A stretch of DNA of 64,000 nt. Source: Botryosphaeria dothidea. Lineage: Eukaryota; Ascomycota; Dothideomycetes; Botryosphaeriales; Botryosphaeriaceae. Shown here piece after piece: positions 1 through 9,033 of the stretch (its first letter is position 1; every line of letters starts with the position of its first letter). The notes below the pieces were generated by a model. That model was not told the DNA's origin. It searched no databases and saw only the letters and a list, made by a program, of their open reading frames with translations. The stretch is from assembly GCA_011503125.2 (NCBI GenBank), contig WWBZ02000016.1, positions 3,100,001-3,164,000 of the forward strand, in the 5' to 3' direction. Both the position numbers and the translations under genes were made by a program.

Positions 1-372
1 GTAAGGCTGTCAAGAGAATCGACGAGGTTGAGAGGGGCGTGTTGTCAGAAAAAAAAAAAAACCAGTTGAATGTGAGCTAGTGACAGGAATAGATAGAGAA
101 CGCGATGCCTTGTCCCAAGTGATCTGAGCGTCTTGTTTCTATTTGAGCTGTACTGAGAACCATAAGCGCGCAGGCAGCTACACGAGCTGGTGACAAAAGT
201 GCAATGACGCACGGCAAGGGCAAGCGAGCCAGCAGGATGGGGGCCAATTCATCGACGAATCGGAGCGCATCCAAGATCCGCGCGAGAATAGACTTTGTGA
301 ATCATCAATTCGTCTCGTTTTTTTTTTTTACAGAAGCGCTCACAACCTTTTCCTCTCGGTTCCTTGTCCATC
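1..372. other. Intergenic, no gene seen
   Basis: No convincing coding sequence. Short poly-A and poly-T runs lie at 50-60 and 319-329. This is the 3' side of the GH43 gene, and any gene further left lies outside the window. Confidence 0.5.
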
Positions 373-1667
373 TCACGCAGCCGGCTCACCCGCCGGCCCC
401 ACCAACACCTCTCCCAACGGGCTCGCAACACCGAAATCCGGCGAGCCGTCCTCCTTCCAGCTCACCCTGTCGACGCTCGTGTACCTGTTGCCGTCGCACG
501 CGCCGTTCGCGTTGGCCGTGGCGTGGTACACGTTCCAGATCTCGGTGCCGTCGGGCGAGGTGAAGAAGGCGTTGTGCGCGGTGCCGAGGTTGCCGTTGGC
601 CGACGAGAAGACCGGGCCTGACTTGGTCCAGGAGTCGCGGACCAGCGGATCGGCGCCGTCGGCGAGGGTGAGGAGCCCGAGCTGGTAGGACGTCGTCCAG
701 CAGTAGGAGGCGGAGAAGACGATGTAGTAGGTCCCGCTGCTGGGGCTTTGGAGGAGGTAGGGGCCTTCGTTGACGGGGGCGCCGACGGTCTCCCTGGTGA
801 GGGGGTTAGTTTGGGTGTGGAGGATAAGGAGGATTGGAGAGGAAGGATATGGTGGAGAGGGAGGTTGCTGGGGAGGCTTACCAGTCCTCGGTCGGCTCGG
901 AGATGAGAACGGTGGAACCGAGGGAAGTTGGCGAGGTCATGGACGCGATGCAAAGGGATTGGATGTCGGTGCCGTCGAAGCAAGACCAGGTGAAGTAGCG
1001 CTGGTCGTTGATGGTGGCGACGCTGCCGTCAATGCCCCAAGTAGAGGTAAGAGTCGCGACCCAAGCATAGTCGTCATCCCAAGGGTGAGCTCCACCTTCA
1101 AGGACCTGAGGGCGCTGTCCGTCAAGGTTCTCTGCGGTGCCTGCAGAGTAGTAGATGTACCAAGTGCCGTCGAGCTCGTGGAGTTCTGCAGTAACATAAG
1201 TTTTTGTTTTTAACAGAGAATAATGCTAGGATAACAAATTGACTGCCCGCGTGATCATTGATAAGATGGCAGAGATTGAGGGGAATTATCCATGTCCCAA
1301 AGAAAACAGGAAGTACAAGTGGAACCCCGCTTGATTCGAGAAATAGATTAAAGAAAGAGGTTGAGAAGACTCTAAAGTCTACGAGGAAAAAAGTCCACAT
1401 ACCGGGAGCCCAAACACTGCAGCACCTAGATGGGTCCTCATCAACCCACACCGTCTTCCCCTCTCCCGTCTTCAATCCCTCAATAGTCGTGGCCCTGGTG
1501 AGCTGGACATCCGTCCATGTCGTCGTCATCAGATAGTAGTAGCCATCATACCACACAATCTGGGGGTCACTCCCGTTGGTTTCGCGGAGCGGATTCGAGT
1601 AGTTCGCGGCGGCCGCCAACTGGGTCAATGCCGCAAGAGATGCAGCAAACAAGCCGGAGAAGAGCAT
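373..1667 (-). CDS. Secreted GH43 family glycoside hydrolase (arabinofuranosidase/xylosidase-like)
   Basis: Three exons, 1667-1403, 1185-882 and 793-373, encode about 329 residues. Introns are GTATGT...CAG and GTAAGC...CAG, and the frame is kept throughout. The product starts with a signal peptide (hydrophobic to about residue 21, ending AAAA). The GH43 five-bladed propeller follows: an early SDPQIVWYDGYYYLM motif holds the family's catalytic Asp, then SVWAPELHELDGTWYIYYSA and a late GTEIWNVYHA. GH43 enzymes remove arabinose or xylose from plant hemicellulose or pectin side chains outside the cell. The exact substrate cannot be read here; an exo-acting alpha-L-arabinofuranosidase is my preference. 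A TATAAAG box lies about 110 nt upstream. The gene looks intact. The family call is firm, the specificity is inference. Confidence 0.88.
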
Positions 1668-1777
1668 TTTGGATCAAAGAAGAGAGGACCAGGATTGTGA
1701 AACAGGCGCAGTGACAAGCAGAAGGAGGCTCGACAACTGATGAGGTACCTGATCCAGGAACAGGGAAGCCGAGAGCG

Positions 1778-1784
1778 CTTTATA
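1778..1784 (-). promoter_or_regulatory. TATA box of the GH43 gene
   Basis: TATAAAG on the minus strand, about 110 nt upstream of the GH43 start codon at 1667. This is a plausible distance for a fungal promoter with a short leader. Confidence 0.45.
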
Positions 1785-1790
1785 GGAACG

Positions 1791-2753
1791 CCATCCACCT
1801 GCCATCCCGCCGGCTTGTCTACCCGCCAGCAAGCGCTTACTCTTACGTCCGCCATCCCGCCCGCCGTGGGCAGCCAGCCAAGTGCAGTATACCACATCCA
1901 CCTGCCCAACTGCGCAAGTTTCCAAGAAAGCGGAGTACATGGACCAAAACGGCGGGATCACGCGACAGCAGGCCTTTGCATGGTACCACAGAGGGCGCGT
2001 GTTCGGAGCGTCGGACGCGAGCTATATTGCAACCATATGGGATTAAGGGCCTTGGCCGGGCCGAAGCGAGAAGATTGGAGAAAAAATGTGGGTTGCAGTG
2101 CCCCGCGTTTTTGGTTCTTTCTCGCGTACTCGGTGGCTGCTCCGGTGGGTGTTGTGGATCTGGCGCCGTCTAACCCCGGCGGATTGCTTGGCTGGGGGAG
2201 GTTGGCGCGTTTGTGTAGGCGGGGCGGCTGCCGAAGGCCCAAGGTCTCGTGGCGGAAATACCGCGTGATGACCGGTGGAGTTATTGAAATGCCGGGGCAG
2301 CGAATGCCGAAATATGGTGGACTCGCGCCACAGCGAGTCGGCGTCTGGGATGAGGCTCAAGACTCTTCGGCCAAGCTCGATACCTGAAGGGCGCTTGCGG
2401 GTGGCGGCGGTGGGCGACAAAACGTGATGTCAGCGGCTGCGGGGACGCTGTTTGAGGGAAATAAGTTGTTTGCAAGCATGGGGATGAATGGCGGTGTGGA
2501 GTATTCGTATTCAGATCGAATTCTTGCGACAGGGGCTGTTTGTGCTTACTTCAAGATTCAGCAACAGCAGAGTAGAACCCGTATCAATAGACATTTTACT
2601 CAACTTTGAAGCACCCAGCCAAGTGTACTGTACATGAACCACGAAGGACATTTGAAAATCGAACAGACAGGTAATTTTAGCTTCTTTAGGTTGACTGATC
2701 CGTCGAAAGGATGATAGGGTGTAGGGATGGCTGCCACGGAACTCATGGTTTCA
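1791..2753. other. Intergenic, no gene seen
   Basis: Several open frames overlap here on both strands, but none shows a recognisable domain, fungal codon pattern or splice structure. It holds the GH43 upstream region and the 3' flank of the phospholipase relic. Confidence 0.4.
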
Positions 2754-3390
2754 TTATCCCCGTGAGCGCTTGCTATGGTCGGTGTCGCATTCCTCAGAGA
2801 AGACATTCCCAAATGCTCTGACACCATCATAATACGCTTGCTTCAACCACCCACATATCGGCCGAACAAACCAGTTCTTCTCCGCACATATATCCTCCAA
2901 GTCATGCGAGAATGCCTGTCTATCCTCTGCCGCATGTCGGGGCTCAGAGCACACAAGGTGGAGAAACCTGCGTAACCAAAATCATGGCGCACACAGGCGT
3001 TGTAAAACGAAACCCCGAATGGTTTGTCTGGCGCCAAGGTGCATCCATCTGAGCTCCAGAGCCAGTCACTGATACACGAGAGGTTTTTGGCGTGATAGTA
3101 TGCAATGAATTCGTCGAGGGTGACTTCGAAGGTGAGATGATTGACCCAATAGCTTTTTATCGCACGAACTTGTCGGCGCAGCAGTCGTAGTAGGGCTAGA
3201 TAGGATAACCAGAGTTGCCGTAGGCGTAGCGATACTGGTGTTCGACGCCGTTGCATTCCACGCGGTAGTGTGATTCAAGTCGATTGTGCTGAAAACGTGG
3301 GTAGCCGCCGAGGGAATGGCTGCTCCTGAAACGGAGGCCGAGAGCACGGCAACGCCGATGATGACCAGGTATGGGCGCCAAAAATGTCAT
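2754..3390 (-). pseudogene. Broken secreted phospholipase A2 (fungal/prokaryotic type)
   Basis: Three minus-strand frames together give a fungal secreted PLA2: a hydrophobic signal peptide, a Thr-rich N-terminal part, and the catalytic region with CTLAPDKPFG followed by NACVRHDFGY, which holds the His-Asp pair of this family. A C-terminal part contains further cysteines and YYDGVRAFG. The pieces lie in different frames. Breaks fall near 3370 (inside the signal peptide), 3154-3158 (a run of five T on the plus strand) and 2911. No GT-AG intron fits these positions. PLA2 hydrolyses the sn-2 ester of phospholipids. As sequenced the gene cannot make a full enzyme. It is either a relic or a victim of homopolymer sequencing errors. 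Confidence 0.75.
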
Positions 3391-4615
3391 GGTTTTAGCC
3401 TGCCGAAGGATGTTAGGGAAAGTCAACCCTGGTGCTTGCCATGGTATGTGTACGTACAGTTGCTATTTGGGATGACAAGATCAGTAACTCGTTGCTTAAT
3501 GGACCGATACAGACTTTGAGTGGACTGAATCGTTAAGAGAAAGACAGCTAGCTCGATGGTCTGCACTACTGAAAGTAGTCGCCCGTTTGCGCAGCTGATC
3601 CTTGGTCGTGCGTCTTGGCAGGGAGGTTCTTTTTGCTGAGCTTGGTACGACTCTTTTTCTAAGCTGTCCCTTTGATCCAAGCGTGGTTATGTAAAGTACC
3701 GCGAACTACTTTTATGGCTTCACTGCGGGTACCACCGTAGTTGCACGAACGAAGTACTAGCTCAAGATACCCTTGGAAACCTGTACCGACGTTCCGTGGG
3801 GAGTGCTCCAGCGCTCCGGAAATGTGAAAGAGGCAAACTCCGCTAAGGAATGAGCGACTGGAAAAAGAAGAGAGGAGGCGCATGCGATCTCGAAAGGAAA
3901 GAAAGAACGAGGGTAGACTCTCAAGCTTTGTGGTCGGCCTGATCAATACACGGGCTGAGGCGGTATATATAGCAATATACGGCACAAACATCCGAGCCGG
4001 CGGACACGGAGCAGGCCGTTGGAAGCGACTGAGAAAAGAAATCGCAGGCAGACAAATCTCATTTGTTTCATACTGACTCGAAGTCAGCGACTTCCATTTC
4101 CCGTGCAGAGGAACGAGGGCTGAATCGAGCTTCAGGAGCACTCCAAACATTTTCACCGAGCTCGGCAGATCACGTCTAGCCTGAGATTTCCCACTCCTCC
4201 ACGTTGCATTGCGGCAATCAGGAGCCCATTGACATGCAACCACTCAGAGAACGTGTTGGCAAAAGCTTCCGTGAAGTTGAGCAGTGCACGCTTCCTGTTC
4301 AACCAAGTAGCGATTAAAAGTTTACACGGACGAATCCTCAAGCTGCCGCTTCTTGAAACGACCCCAGGCCCTACCGGACAGTCTGTGCGGGGGCTCCACA
4401 AGCGGTCATCCGGTGTGATAACACGACTGGTTCGGCAGCGCGGAGAATAAATCCAAGTGCGTTTCTGTCCGAGATGTTGGGATGATTGCCTTCCAAAATC
4501 AACTCCAAAAGCGAGGGCAAATTCCGAAGAGGCCACCGCTGAGCGGGAGCAATGGATGACGAAGCTCGTATTGGTTGATGGTTAGGAGCTCGCTTGCAAG
4601 CGGGAAGCCCCGCAG
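3391..4615. other. Intergenic, no gene seen
   Basis: About 1.2 kb without a supported gene. An open frame on the minus strand (3659-4243) has no domain, signal or splice structure. AT-rich patches such as TATATAGCAATATAC near 3964 look like ordinary spacer. Confidence 0.4.
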
Positions 4616-5140
4616 CTATAAGCGATCCCTGATGGGCTTCCAGTAGATGTCGCTTTCTTCCATGACGATTTTGTCAAGACCAGGCAATGGGCCCAAAATT
4701 TGGATGTCCTTCTGGCTGCCGTCGAGGATGTCGCGGCAATGCCACTTCATGGTGAAGTTTTCGGGATTTCCTTTGCCGGTCAGGTCAGCAAGCTGGTCGT
4801 TGGTGGCAGCGTAAACAATGCGTCCGATATTGGCCCAGTAAATGGTGCTTGTGCACATTGCACATGGCTCCCAGGTGCTGTACAGAGTGCATTTCCACAG
4901 GAATTCCTGACTGTAGTGCAGAGCAGCAAGGCGGGCGAGACCGGACTCGGCGTGATCGACATGACTGAGCGAGCAGTGAGTGAGAAGTACAGTGTCGCCG
5001 TCCGGGCCCACGAGAGCGCCAGCAAAAGGGCGTTTGCCCTGGGTCATGGCAAGGCGCTGGACCTTGAGACAGGCCTCAACGCCGGCGGCCTGCTGGTCTG
5101 GAGTGGGGAGTGGGGCTCTGGGAGGAAAGACGGTCGACAT
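4616..5140 (-). CDS. Zn-dependent nucleoside/nucleobase deaminase (CMP/dCMP deaminase fold)
   Basis: Single exon, 174 residues. The two zinc-site motifs of the cytidine/deoxycytidylate deaminase superfamily are present: HAE within VDHAESGLARLA (zinc His and proton-shuttling Glu, near residues 62-65) and PCAMC within TWEPCAMC (two zinc Cys, near 92-95). PFAGALV upstream is also typical. Length and arrangement fit the guanine deaminase/TadA-like group of small cytosolic deaminases, which remove an amino group from a free base or nucleoside. The substrate is not visible; purine or cytosine salvage is likely. It is transcribed divergently from VPS18 across a spacer of about 435 nt. The gene appears intact. 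Confidence 0.85.
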   Translation of the reverse strand: MSTVFPPRAPLPTPDQQAAGVEACLKVQRLAMTQGKRPFAGALVGPDGDTVLLTHCSLSHVDHAESGLARLAALHYSQEFLWKCTLYSTWEPCAMCTSTIYWANIGRIVYAATNDQLADLTGKGNPENFTMKWHCRDILDGSQKDIQILGPLPGLDKIVMEESDIYWKPIRDRL

Positions 5141-5576
5141 GGCGATAGACTGTTCAGGGACGAAGATAGGCTGATGTATGTGTGCTCAGGATGCGCGGGA
5201 GCGGGCTTTATGTGAAGGGCGTCGGAGAGGTCCGCTATCGCGCATCCCACTCTTCGGGCAGGGTGCGGAGCATCTCAACTTGTTGCCGCGACACTGCAGG
5301 CCATGTCATGTGCCAGATGGGCCGGTTGCGATAAGCGGGAGCAGGTGAGTGAAGCAGCGAGTTGGTGAGGAGCGGATGGTTGGGCGAGGACAGAGACCTC
5401 GGCGGAGGGCGGGGCCCGTGCGCGGTGCATCACGTCTGACGCAGCTCCGTCCAGCTCGAGTGAAGCTCCAACGCCTGCCTCCACACGCCAGCAATACTGA
5501 CACCGCGCGGCAATGCCCGTCTCCTCCGCTGCCCGAGCATGATACTGGACGTCGCGCCGTGATCCACCCTCCCGCC
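5141..5576. promoter_or_regulatory. Divergent promoter region between deaminase and VPS18
   Basis: A 436-nt spacer between the start codons of two divergently transcribed genes, so it must hold both promoters. No clear TATA box; it is GC-rich, as is usual for housekeeping genes. Confidence 0.4.
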
Positions 5577-8500
5577 ATGGCCTTCGAATCCTCCAGCGGC
5601 TATGTCGCGTCCAGCAGCCTACACGACCTCACCGATGCCTCGCTACCCATCTTCAACGTCGAGCTGGTCAACCTCAAATTCGACCGCCCTTTCAGGACTT
5701 CGTCGCCGCCGAGGTCGCCAACAATGTCCTAATCCTCGCCTTCGAGACCGGCCGCATCTTGCGCTCGACCTCGACAGCCCTGAGGACATTGACGGTTTTG
5801 CCAACCTCGCCCCACACTCATCCCCCCACCACCATGCTTACCGCTTGCAGATGTCGACCTGCCCAAGAGACCCTCGGAAGTCGGTGTCATTCGTCGCATG
5901 TTCCTCGACCCGACTGCCTCCCATTTGATCATCACCACAACCCTCGCCGAAAATTACTACCTGCACACCCAGAGCCGCCAGCCCAAGGCTCTGTCGAGGT
6001 TGAAGGGCGTGCCCATTGGAGAGCGTTTCATGGAATCCCTCCGAGCCCACCGCTTCCCACTCGCGAAATCCTCATTGGCGCTTCCGACGGCACCGTCTAC
6101 GAAGTATATGTCGAGCCCTCCGCCGAATTCTACCGCCGGCGAAGAAAGATACCTGAAGTCTGTCTACAAGGCAGATGGGCCTGTCGTGGGCCTGTGGACC
6201 GATGCCATCCCGGGCAGGCCAGGACATACGGCGAGTGCTGATCGCTTACCCCGTCGGACCTGCAGCATTTTGTGGGAAGAGTTGGCAGGCACGGTCGTGA
6301 AGGTAGTGGTTCCATCTACGCTCGCCTTTTTGAATCCGAGGTTCCAACTTTCCTATGAGCGAATGGTGGTTCTCGACCTGGTCCTTCGATGCTTGCTGTG
6401 TCTCCAGATACCCCAGGAGGTTGCCGCCTCGACAGCCACTGAGAACGAGCGAGCTTTCGCATGGGTGAATTCCCACGGCGTGGTTCATGGGAAGCTGCTG
6501 ACCAATGCCGACTCATCCAACCTTGGAAACATGGTTATTCAAGGCTCCAAAATGCTTCCGAGGTCTAAGATTCCACCGAGTCAGACAGCTGGTGGTCGTC
6601 CAAAAGCCATCCAGGAGCCCGCTAGCTCAATGATCCTTAGCCACTGGCATGTCATTCAGCTTGTCGACGGACGAGTTGTCTGTGCTAATAGGCTTGATGA
6701 TACTGTTGCGTATGATCAGGCCGTCCTTGAGCCGGGAGAAGACTCACTAGGCCTAGTCGCAGACCAGAAGAAGAGCACTTTCTGGTTATTCACCAAGCAG
6801 GAGGTCTTTGAAATCAGTGTCTACGATGAAAGCCGCGACGTATGGAAGATCCTCCTCAGTCAGCAGCAATTTGATGCGGCTTCCCAGTTTGCAAAAACAC
6901 CGTCCCAAAAAGATGCTGTTGCTACCGCCTCTGGGGACTATCTCGTCAAAAAGGGCCAGTTTTTGGAGGCTGCCACTGTGTATGGGAGAAGCACAAAACC
7001 TTTTGAGCAGGTCGCTCTTACCTTCATTGATCACGGCGAGCAAGATGCATTGAGGAAATACCTGACTACCAAACTCTCTACCATCAAGAAATCTGCCACT
7101 ATGCAGCGGATTCTTGTTGCGACTTGGCTGGTCGAGATTTTCATATCCAAACTGAATGCATTGGATGATACTATCGGGACAAAGGCAGAGTTGTCCGAAG
7201 GAATGAATGCTCGCGACACCGAAGATCAATTGTCACTCACCCGTCGAGAGTTCCAGGAGTTCGTGACGAAGCACAAGGCCGACCTTGACCGAAAGACGGT
7301 CTATGAGATTATCAGCAGTCACGGACGGGAGGAAGAACTTCTGTTCTTCGCGACAGTTGTTAATGATTACAACTACGTGCTGGCGTACTGGATCCAAAGA
7401 GAGCGATGGGCCGAATCCTTGGACGTGCTGAAGAAGCAAACAGACCCTGAGATCTTCTACAAATATAGTTCCGTCTTGATGGCCAACGTGTCTATTGAAC
7501 TCGTCGAAATCCTCATGAGGCAAGCAAATCTTGAAGCGAGAAAACTCATCCCGGCCCTCCTCAACTATAACAAGATCACCCAAGGCCCTCTCTCACAGGT
7601 TTGTTCACATGGTCTTGATTCGGCCATGAGCATGAGACTAACGTAGAGTGCAGAATCAAGCTGTTCGCTATCTCTTGTTTGAGATCAATCAGCATCACTC
7701 CGCCGACGCGGCCGTACACAACACATTAATCTCGATTTACGCATCGCATCCGTCCCGTGACGAGTTGGCACTTCTTCAGTATCTCGAAGCGCAGTCGTAC
7801 GCCCAGGAACAGAACTATGACGCCGATTTTGCACTCCGCCTCTGCATTCAACACAAGCGAGTCCAGAGCTGCGTCCATATCTACAGTTCCATGTCGCAAT
7901 ACGTCCAAGCCGTCGAGCTCGCCTTGAAATACGACGAGGTCGACCTCGCCAGCTCCGTCGCCGACCGCCCCGAGGCCAATCCAGCTCTCCGTAAGAAGCT
8001 CTGGCTCGCCGTCGCCAAGAAGGTCATCTCCCAAAGCACCGGCATCAAGCCCGCGATCGAGTTCCTGCGCCGTTCGGACCTGCTCCGCATCGAAGACCTG
8101 ATTCCGTTCTTTCCAGATTTCGTCGTCATCGACGACTTCAAGGAGGAGATTTGCGCCGCGCTCGAGGAGTACAGCCGGCAGATCGACGCGCTGAAGAAGG
8201 AAATGGACGAGAGCACCGAGACCGCCAAGCACATCAAGGAGGACATCAAGCAGCTCGAGTCTCGCTACGCCATCGTCGAACCCGGCGAGAAGTGCCATAT
8301 TTGTCGCTTACCTCTGCTGGCTAAACAGTTTTTCGTGTTTCCCTGCCAGCACGCGTTCCATTCGGAGTGTCTGGGCAAGAAGGTCGTGGAGCAGGCGGGC
8401 AGGAGCAAGGCGAATCGCATCAGTAAGCTGCAGATGGAGGTGAGCAAGGGATTGAGTACGGGTGCAAGTCGGGAGAGGGCGGCTAGGGAGTTGGATGAAT

Positions 8501-8656
8501 TGGTTGCTGCGGCTTGGTAAGTGCATGCTGTGAAAAGCTGTGGTGTTGAGTTTGGCTAACATTTTTATTTTGCAGTGTTCTGTGCAGTGAGTTGGCTGTC
8601 AAGCAGATCGATGAGCCGTTCGTGCCGATGAACGAACCTAATGAATGGGCGCTGTA
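5577..8656 (+). CDS. VPS18: Vps18/Pep3, HOPS and CORVET core subunit (5' third frame-broken in this sequence)
   Basis: The C-terminal two thirds (about 6440-8656) read cleanly across introns 7599-7653 and 8517-8575. They give the alpha-solenoid/clathrin-repeat region, a coiled coil near ALEEYSRQIDALKKEMD, and a C-terminal RING-like finger (CHICRLPLL, FPCQHAFHSEC, CVLC). This layout is that of Vps18/Pep3, which tethers membranes for vacuole and endosome fusion. The N-terminal propeller is recognisable (FVAAEVANNVLIL, GVIRRMFLDPTASHLI, LIGASDGTVYEVYVEP) with an intron at 5795-5850. However, it jumps frame near 5690, 5762, 6018, 6058, 6136, 6221, 6245 and 6436, and a stop lies in the expected frame near 6355. 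The call is firm. Whether the breaks are biological is open. Confidence 0.85.
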
Positions 8657-9033
8657 AGGTCTACGGAAGATTGAAATGCAGTGGTATTGGCAGGCGGTTT
8701 GTATTTACGAAAGAATGTGCAGAAAGATACCCTTTTAGAACATTAACAGCGCTGCTTGTGCTGCATTCTCATGGGTTTTGAATAGCCGTGTTTTGTCTCC
8801 GATGGCACAACTGGTCGATACCATATCCCATTCGTTTGACCCGAAAAAGGGGCAACACCATGTAATTGAAATGAGAACTTTGTATGATCTCTCTAATTAT
8901 ATTCGACAGATTTAGAAGATTCCAATTCGCTATTCCCAAGTCTGATCTGAAAGCGGACGCCAGTGGAAAAGCAGGACCGGAAGGAAAAGGAATATAGAGA
9001 ACACATCCACGGACGAGGGGCTAAAATTAAGTC
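8657..9033. other. 3' spacer between convergent genes
   Basis: Non-coding spacer between the end of VPS18 and the end of the Gag-like gene on the other strand. It contains AT-rich stretches such as CTCTCTAATTATATTCG near 8890, suitable as 3' untranslated DNA. Confidence 0.4.

Noticed and set aside
3659..4243. 194-residue minus-strand open frame
   Set aside because: No domain, signal peptide, splice pattern or fungal codon bias.
5577..6450. Programmed frameshifting in VPS18
   Set aside because: Too many breaks in both directions, no slippery heptamers, and most fall in plain doubled letters.
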